Part shown: positions 1-5,102 of the stretch, piece by piece
How positions within the stretch are numbered: position 1 is the stretch's first letter
Layout: each line of letters opens with the position of its first letter
Source: an uncultured Spirochaetaceae bacterium
Lineage (GTDB): Bacteria > Spirochaetota > Spirochaetia > Sphaerochaetales > Sphaerochaetaceae
Reading direction: 5' to 3'
Assembly: GCA_947630635.1 (NCBI GenBank)
Contig: CANRIJ010000111.1
Span: 1-5,102, forward strand
Length of the DNA stretch: 5,102 nucleotides
Program-made: the position numbers and the translations under genes
Notes under the pieces: generated by a model
What the model was told of the DNA's origin: nothing
The model's input: only the letters and a program-made list of their open reading frames with translations
Database searches by the model: none

Positions 1-686
1 CCCTCGGCAACGATTTTTCCCCTATCTGCGAATATGAAGCAGTGGTCATATGCTCCTTCCCTTCTATCAGAGAGCCTCTCTGATGCCCTGAAATCGAAGT
101 CTGTATTGATAACGCTCTTGACCTCAGTAGGAATCAGCTCGTCATCTACTGCTATATACCTATCAGCATTCATCTTTATGTAGGTATTTCTGATATCCTT
201 TCCTCCCGAAAGGTTGAAAAAGGCATGGTTTGTGATGTTTACCGGACACTTCTTATCGCTTTCGACAAGGTAGTCGATTCTGAGAGTGCCATTCTCAGTG
301 AGGCTATATTTGACCTGTGCAGTATGAGAGCCGGGAAAACCGCCCTCCTCGGGAGAGGAGAGAGAAAGACGAACAAAGTCCTTTCCTGTCTCCTCTATCT
401 TCCAATCATGATAGCCAAAGTTCTTTGATCCAGAATGGAGATTGTTTTTCCCATTATTCTTCTCAAGAGTATATTTCTCATCTCCAATTCTGAACTCCGC
501 GCCCTTGATTCTATTTGCAAAGGGGCCTACTACCTCAGAGAAATACTCTTTTGTACTCTGATAGTCATCCGAATTCTCATAACCCACTATTATGTCTTGG
601 TCCTTATACTTGAAGCTCTCAAGTATTGCTCCATGACTCAAAACCGAAAATGAATAATCGCCATTTTTTATCTCTGCTCTTTCCAT
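1..686 (-). CDS. galM: Aldose 1-epimerase (mutarotase), 3' end cut by window edge
   Basis: Interconverts alpha and beta anomers of free aldoses (glucose, galactose, also xylose) in the cytoplasm, so the downstream isomerase gets the anomer it uses. I translated 228 codons with no stop before the window edge. The family is usually about 340 residues, so roughly the last third lies outside. Visible family motifs are GPFANRI (54-60), NLHSG (82-86, H84), GFPG (116-119), TNHAFFNLSG (152-161) with the presumed catalytic acid H154, and YDHCF (213-217) with the substrate-binding aspartate D214. The catalytic-base glutamate expected near the C-terminus is beyond the edge and cannot be checked. The ATG at 686 is preceded by TGAGG (693-697) at a 6-nt spacing. 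It starts 11 bp after the kinase stop, so it is very probably co-transcribed with the kinase. Assignment to the mutarotase family is firm; the sugar preferred is inferred from the neighbours. Confidence 0.93.
   Translation of the reverse strand, partial: MERAEIKNGDYSFSVLSHGAILESFKYKDQDIIVGYENSDDYQSTKEYFSEVVGPFANRIKGAEFRIGDEKYTLEKNNGKNNLHSGSKNFGYHDWKIEETGKDFVRLSLSSPEEGGFPGSHTAQVKYSLTENGTLRIDYLVESDKKCPVNITNHAFFNLSGGKDIRNTYIKMNADRYIAVDDELIPTEVKSVINTDFDFRASERLSDRREGAYDHCFIFADRGKIVAE
66..84. repeat. Perfect inverted repeat inside the epimerase gene
   Basis: ATCAGAGAG and CTCTCTGAT form 9-bp arms around a single central C. It lies in the coding region for the RASERLSDRR stretch of the epimerase (residues 200-209). 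The loop is too small for a full hairpin. Most of it is built from GAG/AGG and CTC/TCT codons that are common throughout the window, so composition may explain it. Confidence 0.6.
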
Positions 687-697
687 AAAATACCTCA

Positions 698-2167
698 TTA
701 GCTGAAAATTGGCCCAAGCGCTTTCACATACTTAAGCCACTCATTGTAGACTTTTCTGTATTTCTCTGTATTGCCATAGTTTGGCTTTGCACTTTTAGTA
801 TCATCAAATTCGACGTTTTCTCTAACAACAGAAGATATGCTTCTATCTTCTGCCTCAGAGAGAGCCTGAAGTGCAGCGCCAAAGGCCGCTGACTCCTCAA
901 TTACAGGCACCCTTACCTCGATGGATGTCATATCAGAGATCAGAGAGCGCCAGAACCTGCTCTTAGCTCCTCCCCCTGCGAGGGTAATCGTCTTAGCCTT
1001 GAGGCCAAGCTCCTCAAGGGTGGAGAGTCCCAAAAGAAACTCAAAGCTCGGACCCTCAATTGATGCGCGTGCAATATTCTCTCTCTTGAGATTGGAGTTC
1101 GTGATTCCAGCAATCACTCCCTTCCCATTCGGATAGTTCGGTATTCTCTCGCCATTATAGAACGGAAGGACGAGTATTCCCTCAGCTCCGATTGGAGAAG
1201 ACTCTGCAATAGAGTCAAACTCCTTAACCGAAAGGGAGAAAAGAGAGCGGAATATCTCGGTTGAGACTGTGCAGTTCATCGTACAAAGCAGCGGAAGGAA
1301 AGTTCCATGGCTGCTTCTGAAGGCGGCCATTATTCCGCTCTTGTCGATTATAGGGGAATCAGAGGATGCAAAGAGCGTACCGGAGGTTCCAAGGCTCATC
1401 GTAACAGAGCCGTTATCCACGGTCCCAGTTCCGATTGCGGCCATCATATTGTCACCGCCTCCAGATGAGACCATCACTCCTTCTTTAAGCCCAAGAGCCC
1501 TCTGAGCCTCCTTTGAAACTATTCCTATAATCGAATTCTCCCTTCTCAGCTCGGGAAGCCTCTCAAAGAGTGATGGGTCAGCAAGATCAGAGAGCTCTTT
1601 AGACCAAAGCCCCCTTCTGACATCCAAGAGCCCGGTTCCTGAGGCATCTCCCATCTCCATTACTGCCCTTCCAGTAAGGTAGTAATTGAGATAGTCGTGG
1701 GGAAGAAGCACATAGCGCATCCTATCATAAAGGTCTCTATGCTCTTTTATAAAATAGTAGATCTTGCCAAGTGTATAGCCGGGCATAATTGTGTTGCCCA
1801 GCTCCTCAATCAATTTGGAAGACCCCCCATATTTGTCTATAAGCTCTTCAGAGTAGGAGGAAGTGGATGTATCACACCAGAGCTTTACATTGGAAAGCAC
1901 CTCTCCACTCTCAGAGATAGGCACAAAGCCATGCTGCTGTCCAGAAACTCCTATGGCCTCGATCCTCTCTTTGATTTTTCTGTCTATTCTTGAAAAGGTT
2001 GAGAGAAGAGCCTCTATCCACCAAGAGGCCTTCTGCTCTCTTACCCCGCCCTCCTCGCTTATAAGATCGATTTTGGCGCTCTCAAGGGCAAGGACTCTCT
2101 TCTCATCCGAATCATAGACCAGAGTCTTTAGGCTCTGGGTTCCAAGATCAATTCCTGAGACTACCAT
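698..2167 (-). CDS. xylB: Xylulokinase-type FGGY sugar kinase
   Basis: Predicted to phosphorylate D-xylulose with ATP to D-xylulose 5-phosphate in the cytoplasm. It has 489 residues, close to E. coli XylB (484). The N-terminal FGGY domain opens with the phosphate-binding IDLGTQSLK (6-14). GQQHG (76-80) matches the xylulokinase GQMHG substrate loop, and PHDYLNYYLTG (157-167) is the usual helix. GGGDN (236-240) carries the presumed catalytic base D239. The C-terminal domain has SLGTSGTLF (258-266) and the nucleotide-binding LAGGGAKSRFW (396-406). The first residues run straight into the phosphate loop, which fixes the start. The ATG lies one base after the isomerase stop (TAATATG). The nearest purine-rich site, GGAG at 2183-2186, is 15 nt away, so translation is probably coupled to the isomerase gene. 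A kinase for D-ribulose or another ketose cannot be excluded, but lengths and motifs fit xylulokinase best. Confidence 0.88.
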   Translation of the reverse strand: MVVSGIDLGTQSLKTLVYDSDEKRVLALESAKIDLISEEGGVREQKASWWIEALLSTFSRIDRKIKERIEAIGVSGQQHGFVPISESGEVLSNVKLWCDTSTSSYSEELIDKYGGSSKLIEELGNTIMPGYTLGKIYYFIKEHRDLYDRMRYVLLPHDYLNYYLTGRAVMEMGDASGTGLLDVRRGLWSKELSDLADPSLFERLPELRRENSIIGIVSKEAQRALGLKEGVMVSSGGGDNMMAAIGTGTVDNGSVTMSLGTSGTLFASSDSPIIDKSGIMAAFRSSHGTFLPLLCTMNCTVSTEIFRSLFSLSVKEFDSIAESSPIGAEGILVLPFYNGERIPNYPNGKGVIAGITNSNLKRENIARASIEGPSFEFLLGLSTLEELGLKAKTITLAGGGAKSRFWRSLISDMTSIEVRVPVIEESAAFGAALQALSEAEDRSISSVVRENVEFDDTKSAKPNYGNTEKYRKVYNEWLKYVKALGPIFS

Positions 2168-2168
2168 A

Positions 2169-3650
2169 TTAGAACGGATTCTCTCCAGGGTATAAATCGC
2201 CCTTCTTTCTATTAAAGGAGATGTCCTTTACTCCAATGTAGTCAAAGAGCGAATAGAGCGCTCTTCCAACGTGTCCAAATGCAACAGCTCCATGATGGGG
2301 ATACCTCTTTCCAATGAGAACGTTTCTGTAGAATCTTCCCATCTCATGGATTGCGAAGACTCCGATTCCGCCAAAGCTCTTTGTCTTAACGGGAAGAACC
2401 TCACCCTGGCATACATAGGCTTGGAGTGCTGTGTCTGCATTCGAGTGAAGCCTGAAGAATGTGATATCACCCGGCTTGATGTCTCCCTCGAGAGTTCCTC
2501 TTGTGAAGTCAGGCTCTCCTCCTGACTCCAAAAGCCTATTCTGGATTATCTGATAGTTGATTGCTCCGCAGCTTAGGCACTCAAATGGAGTATTTCCGCA
2601 GTGAAAGCCCATGAAGGTATCGGTAAGGCTATAGTCATACTTTCCCTTGATCTCGCTCTCATACATATCCTTTGGAACTGTGTTGTTTATATCCAATAGC
2701 GTTACTGGAGATTCTGTTATGCATGCTCCGATATACTCAGAGAGAGCGCCATAGATATCAACCTCGCATGATACCGGAATACCCCTCGATGCCAGTCGAG
2801 AGTTTACATAGCAAGGCTCAAAGCCAAAGGCCTCAGGGAATGCAGGCCAGCACTTATCGGCAAATGCCACATACTTTCTGGATCCCTTATGTTCCTCTGC
2901 CCAATCAAGAAGCGTGAGCTCAAACTGAGCAAGACGCGGAAGAATATCAGGATATGTATTTCCGCTCTTTCCAAGCTCTCTCTTCATATCCTCCACAACG
3001 CTCTCGATTCTCTTGTCATCCTTATGGGCCTTATATGCAACAAGCAGATCAAGCTCGCTATTCTCCTCAATCTCGACACCGATATCATATAGAGCCTTAA
3101 TTGGAGCGTTGCAGGCAAAGAAGTCTTGCGGCCTTGGTCCAAATGTGATTATCTTGAGGTCCTTGAGTCCAAGAATGCCCCTTGCAACTGGAATGAATTC
3201 CTCAACCATTGAGGCGACATCCTGGGCATCCCCCACTGGGTATGATGGAATATAGGCCTTGATCTTTCTGAGTCCCAGGTTATATGAGCAGTTCAGCATT
3301 CCGCAAAATGCGTCTCCTCTGCCATTAATGAGGTCACTCTGGCTCTCCTCTGCTGCAGAAGCATACATCACTGGGCCATCAAACCACTTAGCAAGAAGAG
3401 TCTCCGGGGTCTCTGGACCAAAGTTTCCGAGAAATACAAAGAGGGCATTTGAGCCATGTGACTTCACATCCTCAACTGCCTTAAGCGCATCTTTCTCGTT
3501 CTCCACGACTATATCAGATAGATATACATCGATATTCTTCTTCTTAATCTCGTCTCTCACTCTCTCTGCCCTCTTTTTGGAGAGAGAAATGACAAAGCAG
3601 TCCCTTGAGACTGAAATCATACCAAGTTTTACTTTTGCGATATTGTTCAT
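2169..3650 (-). CDS. FucI-family ketol-isomerase, probable aldopentose (D-xylose) isomerase
   Basis: Member of the L-fucose/L-arabinose isomerase superfamily, Mn-dependent enzymes that interconvert an aldose and a ketose. At 493 residues it is shorter than E. coli FucI (about 590) and resembles the shorter FucI-related group of clostridia and spirochaetes. The family start VKLGMISVSRDCF is at 7-19. The C-terminal half holds plausible metal ligands: E296 in SCEVDIYG, D320 in TLLDINN, and H452/H453 in YPHHGAVAFGH. These are placed by analogy with the Glu, Asp and His ligands of FucI. A Cys/His-rich stretch, FHCGNTPFECLSCGA (349-363), precedes the last domain. AAGGAG (3656-3661) lies 5 nt before the ATG. 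Context (xylulokinase one base downstream, mutarotase, transketolase, no fuculose aldolase) suggests D-xylose to D-xylulose, doing the job of XylA without being related to it. D-arabinose to D-ribulose is the main alternative. The family call is secure; the substrate is inferred. Confidence 0.85.
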   Translation of the reverse strand: MNNIAKVKLGMISVSRDCFVISLSKKRAERVRDEIKKKNIDVYLSDIVVENEKDALKAVEDVKSHGSNALFVFLGNFGPETPETLLAKWFDGPVMYASAAEESQSDLINGRGDAFCGMLNCSYNLGLRKIKAYIPSYPVGDAQDVASMVEEFIPVARGILGLKDLKIITFGPRPQDFFACNAPIKALYDIGVEIEENSELDLLVAYKAHKDDKRIESVVEDMKRELGKSGNTYPDILPRLAQFELTLLDWAEEHKGSRKYVAFADKCWPAFPEAFGFEPCYVNSRLASRGIPVSCEVDIYGALSEYIGACITESPVTLLDINNTVPKDMYESEIKGKYDYSLTDTFMGFHCGNTPFECLSCGAINYQIIQNRLLESGGEPDFTRGTLEGDIKPGDITFFRLHSNADTALQAYVCQGEVLPVKTKSFGGIGVFAIHEMGRFYRNVLIGKRYPHHGAVAFGHVGRALYSLFDYIGVKDISFNRKKGDLYPGENPF

Positions 3651-3682
3651 AGAATCTCCTTAACTCAGAGTTTGACAGAAAA

Positions 3683-3711
3683 ATTCTCACACCGCCAAAA
3701 CTCGAAGTCAA
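3683..3711 (-). promoter_or_regulatory. Candidate promoter for isomerase-kinase-epimerase genes
   Basis: On the minus strand TTGACT (3706-3711) matches the -35 consensus at five of six positions. Exactly 17 bp later is GAGAAT (3683-3688), four of six for -10, directly preceded by TGT and so forming an extended -10. Transcription would start near 3676, giving a leader of about 26 nt with AAGGAG at 3656-3661. This could let the three enzyme genes be transcribed independently of the regulator-cupin pair. It is sequence-based only. Confidence 0.5.
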
Positions 3712-3744
3712 GGAATAGTTAATATCTGATATCTCAGTTTTTCA

Positions 3745-3780
3745 AAAAGAGAAATTCAAGTCTCTAAAAGAGAATTTCAA
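3745..3780 (-). repeat. Near-perfect 15-bp direct repeat, 21-bp period, at the cupin gene end
   Basis: Plus-strand copies AAAAGAGAAATTCAA (3745-3759) and AAAAGAGAATTTCAA (3766-3780) differ at one base and are spaced 21 bp, two helical turns. The second copy contains the cupin stop codon. On the transcript, AGAGA (3761-3765) between the copies could pair with the downstream TCTCT (3748-3752) followed by a short T run, giving a weak terminator-like hairpin. It could instead pair with the TCTCT of the other copy. The stem is only 5 bp, so a terminator is doubtful. Binding-site tandem or chance AT-rich duplication are the alternatives. Confidence 0.5.
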
Positions 3781-4127
3781 TCGAGAATAATAAGGGCAAT
3801 AAACACGAGATCCTCATCGCCGCTATTCTTTATAGAATGGAAGGCACCGCCTCCTGTTATAACTAGGTCGCCAGGCCCCACTTCTCTAAGAGCCCCGTCC
3901 TTCTCATCGACCTCGCCCTTTCCAGATAGGATGTAGTAGTACTCAGTCTCTCCTGAGTGCTGATGCTCTCCAATAGAGGCTCCCTTTGGAAGGGTCATCT
4001 TTCCAAAGAGCCTTGAGTGCTTTGCCATATCTGAGCCTGAGAGAAAGAGCTCTTGATATACACTCTTCTCTCCGCCTCTCATATTCTCAACTACCCTATT
4101 TTCCATATCACTCTTCTTTTTGATCAT
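3777..4127 (-). CDS. Small single-domain cupin protein
   Basis: A 116-residue protein consisting of one cupin barrel; its exact function is not known to me. Cupin motif 1 is a perfect match: G49, H55, H57, E62 and G69 fit G-x5-HxH-x4-E-x6-G. Motif 2 spans G86 to N101 and matches G-x5-P-x-G-x2-H-x3-N except that the proline is glycine (G92). H55, H57, E62 and H97 would bind a metal ion. No signal peptide or membrane segment is present, so it is cytoplasmic. The start is set by AAGGAG (4134-4139) 6 nt before the ATG; the first base of this site is the last base of the regulator's stop codon. It is therefore translated from the same message as the GntR gene. Single-domain cupins in sugar operons may be sugar isomerases, mutarotases or ligand-binding proteins. 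A role on the pentose substrate is possible but not shown. Confidence 0.85.
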   Translation of the reverse strand: MIKKKSDMENRVVENMRGGEKSVYQELFLSGSDMAKHSRLFGKMTLPKGASIGEHQHSGETEYYYILSGKGEVDEKDGALREVGPGDLVITGGGAFHSIKNSGDEDLVFIALIILD

Positions 4128-4138
4128 CTTTCACTCCT

Positions 4139-4777
4139 TCAGATCAGTGTATCCATATGCTTCTCAATTAGGCTCTTGGATTTTCTCGCATCTCCGCTTT
4201 TTATCGACTCAATCAGCGCCTTAGAGAGAGATAGTGCCCTTTTGAGTTGATTCTTCTCATATTCTCTGCCAGCCTCAGCCACAGTCAGCCTCTTGATCAC
4301 TCGATCAAAGAGCTCTTTGAAATCAGGCGATGAGGAGAATGTCGCAATAGAGCTTAATAAGGCGCTGTCATGAAGAATGAAATCGGCATTTCTTCCTTCT
4401 GCGAGGTCTCTCTCCAAATCCCTGACAATGCTCCCAGCGTTATCCAAAAGACAATTTATATTATCTACTTCATTTATATAGGAGATTGAATACTTCATAA
4501 GAGCGACAAAAATCGACTTGAGCTCTCTCTTTCTTTTCTCATCGACAATGATGACTCTTATATATGAGCGCGGCTCTATATCCACCAGTCCAAACTCGCC
4601 AAGCCTTCTCAAGGCCTCCCTGGCAGGGGTGCGAGAGACTCCAAAGCGAGAGGCAAGCCCATCTTCGCTTATCCTCTCGCCCATCTTAAGGCGCCCTGAT
4701 AGTATCTCACCCTCTACTCTCTCGTAGACTTGGTCTGCAAGACTCGTGGAAATAAGAGCATTCTCCTCATTACTCAT
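4139..4777 (-). CDS. GntR-family transcriptional regulator, FadR/FCD subfamily
   Basis: DNA-binding repressor, predicted to control this locus in response to a sugar or sugar phosphate. It has 212 residues, normal for the FCD group. The winged helix-turn-helix occupies about 12-76. It carries the family signature: ILSGRLKMGERISEDGLA (25-42), then FGVSRTPAREALRRL (45-59) with SRTP-REAL, and a wing at DIEPRSYIRV (66-75). The helical FCD ligand domain follows from about 83. It retains D132-x3-H136 and the C-terminal H207, but the position usually occupied by the EH histidine reads LSKALIESI, so that ligand is S185. The ATG is preceded by GGAG (4783-4786) at a 5-nt spacing; a second AAGGAG (4792-4797) is too far to serve this start. 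It heads the leftward operon and diverges from transketolase across two palindromic operators. Autoregulation and repression of both directions are inferred. Confidence 0.92.
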   Translation of the reverse strand: MSNEENALISTSLADQVYERVEGEILSGRLKMGERISEDGLASRFGVSRTPAREALRRLGEFGLVDIEPRSYIRVIIVDEKRKRELKSIFVALMKYSISYINEVDNINCLLDNAGSIVRDLERDLAEGRNADFILHDSALLSSIATFSSSPDFKELFDRVIKRLTVAEAGREYEKNQLKRALSLSKALIESIKSGDARKSKSLIEKHMDTLI

Positions 4778-4816
4778 TTAATCTCCGCACTCTCCTTGAA
4801 TTAGGGTATATTTTAT

Positions 4817-4828
4817 ATCGTATACGAT
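4817..4828. promoter_or_regulatory. Palindromic operator, regulator-proximal copy
   Basis: The sequence ATCGTATACGAT is a perfect 12-bp palindrome, 39 bp upstream of the regulator start. It contains the GT-x-AC core typical of GntR-family operators and overlaps the leftward promoter candidates. It differs from the second copy only by one symmetric pair of changes (C/G for T/A), so the palindrome is preserved. It is the likely site of autoregulation by the adjacent GntR protein. Confidence 0.72.
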
Positions 4829-4865
4829 TGGAAGCAGATAAATTTACTCTATCGTAGAATCAAAT

Positions 4866-4879
4866 TATTGTATACAATA
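4866..4879. promoter_or_regulatory. Palindromic operator, transketolase-proximal copy
   Basis: The sequence TATTGTATACAATA is a perfect 14-bp palindrome ending 19 bp before the transketolase ATG. The inner TTGTATACAA fits the TNGT-x-ACNA pattern of FadR/FCD-type GntR operators. It overlaps the -10-like TACAAT and lies just downstream of TAGAAT. Its centre is exactly 50 bp from the centre of the first palindrome. Binding by the neighbouring regulator is inferred. Confidence 0.75.
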
Positions 4880-4898
4880 TCTTAGTTAGGAGACGAAA

Positions 4899-5102
4899 AT
4901 GAACGAGAAGCTTAAAGAGCTCTTAAAAGATCCGAATAGGAAAATGAACGCAAAAGAGCTTCAGTATCTCTCCTCGTGTTTCAGAGAGAACATGTTCACT
5001 GTTCTTCACGAGAGGGGAACGGGCCATTGGGGAGGCTCTTCCAGCTCAGCAGAGCTTATTGCCTCACTCTACTTCAACAGGCTGAATATAGACCCTAAGA
5101 GG
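4899..5102 (+). CDS. Transketolase, N-terminal part, 3' end cut by window edge
   Basis: Thiamine-diphosphate enzyme that moves two-carbon units between pentose phosphates and other sugar phosphates, drawing xylulose 5-phosphate into central metabolism. Sixty-eight codons are visible and the frame is open at the edge. The first 25 residues are a basic, lysine-rich helix. Then comes the transketolase signature region FRENMFTVLHERGTGHWGG (28-46) followed by SSSSAELIASLYFNRLNIDP (47-66). H43 corresponds to the conserved histidine of the GHPG motif; the usual proline after it is W44. AGGAG (4888-4892) sits 6 nt before the ATG. Whether this is a full-length enzyme (about 650 residues) or the N subunit of a split transketolase (about 270-300) cannot be decided here. 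The gene diverges from the regulator, and a 14-bp palindrome lies 20 nt upstream of its start, so it probably belongs to the same regulon. Confidence 0.88.
   Translation, partial: MNEKLKELLKDPNRKMNAKELQYLSSCFRENMFTVLHERGTGHWGGSSSSAELIASLYFNRLNIDPKR

Larger units (their letters stand above)
4778..4898. promoter_or_regulatory. Divergent promoter region between regulator and transketolase genes
   Basis: This 121-bp AT-rich gap must hold the promoters for both directions. For the rightward gene, -10-like hexamers are TAGAAT (4855-4860) and TACAAT (4873-4878); neither has a good -35 at the normal distance. For the leftward operon, minus-strand candidates are TATAAA (4812-4817) and TATACC (4805-4810); the latter has TTCCAA (4828-4833) at 17 bp. 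All are weak matches, so exact start sites are not resolved. Both operator palindromes overlap or adjoin these elements, which suits repression by blocking polymerase. Confidence 0.6.

Noticed and set aside
2169..3650. Calling the isomerase fucI of an L-fucose pathway
   Set aside because: No fuculose-phosphate aldolase or fuculokinase is nearby, the protein is much shorter than E. coli FucI, and the adjacent kinase has xylulokinase motifs.
3259..3663. Plus-strand open frame of 134 codons opposite the isomerase gene
   Set aside because: It lies antisense to a clear FucI-family gene, has no family resemblance, and fits the pattern of a shadow frame. The other plus-strand frames between 225 and 3255 were rejected for the same reason.
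3672..3677. TTGACA on the plus strand as a -35 element
   Set aside because: No -10 follows at 16-18 bp, and no gene lies to its right on that strand.
3744..3765. Intrinsic terminator after the cupin gene
   Set aside because: The best stem is five base pairs with an eight-base loop and a short T run; too weak to call as a separate terminator.
4769..4790. Short GTG leader frame overlapping the regulator start on the minus strand
   Set aside because: It has only six codons, and its AAGGAG site is one base from the GTG, too close to work.
1..5102. CRISPR array, tRNA, rRNA, transposase or attachment site
   Set aside because: No regularly spaced repeats, cloverleaf, ribosomal RNA sequence, transposase motif or terminal inverted repeats were seen; nearly all bases are accounted for by metabolic genes.

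Overview
The window reads as a pentose-catabolism locus from a bacterium. Five genes run leftward on the minus strand, and one gene diverges to the right. Every gene has a recognisable AGGAG-type ribosome site or sits tightly against its upstream neighbour. TGA is used as a stop (regulator and cupin genes), so the standard bacterial code applies. Arginine is written mostly with AGA/AGG, and base composition looks intermediate. Together with the protein types, this suggests an anaerobe of spirochaete or Firmicute character. That placement is a guess from codon use and family resemblance, not a firm assignment.

Layout from right to left. At 4899-5102 (+) is the start of a transketolase gene, cut by the window edge. 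The 121-bp divergent intergenic region (4778-4898) holds two perfect palindromes of the form ATYGTATACRAT, with centres exactly 50 bp apart. These are the likely operators of the adjacent GntR/FCD-family repressor gene (4139-4777, -). Eleven bases downstream of the repressor comes a small single-domain cupin (3777-4127, -). A 126-bp gap (3651-3776) carries a 21-bp-spaced direct repeat and a good candidate promoter. Then follow a FucI-family ketol-isomerase (2169-3650, -), a xylulokinase-type FGGY kinase (698-2167, -; one base after the isomerase stop) and the first two thirds of an aldose 1-epimerase (1-686, -).

The genes fit one pathway. The epimerase interconverts sugar anomers, and the isomerase converts an aldopentose to a ketopentose. 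The kinase makes the ketopentose 5-phosphate, and transketolase feeds it into the pentose phosphate pathway. The substrate is most simply D-xylose. In that case the FucI-like protein replaces the classical XylA, an arrangement I recall being reported for a FucI-related protein in Clostridium acetobutylicum. No aldolase of the fucose pathway, no classical XylA, no L-ribulose-5-phosphate epimerase and no transporter are visible. The GntR protein probably represses its own transcript and the transketolase gene until a pentose-derived ligand is present.

No RNA gene, mobile element, CRISPR array or broken gene was found. No gene-free stretch exceeds 126 bp.
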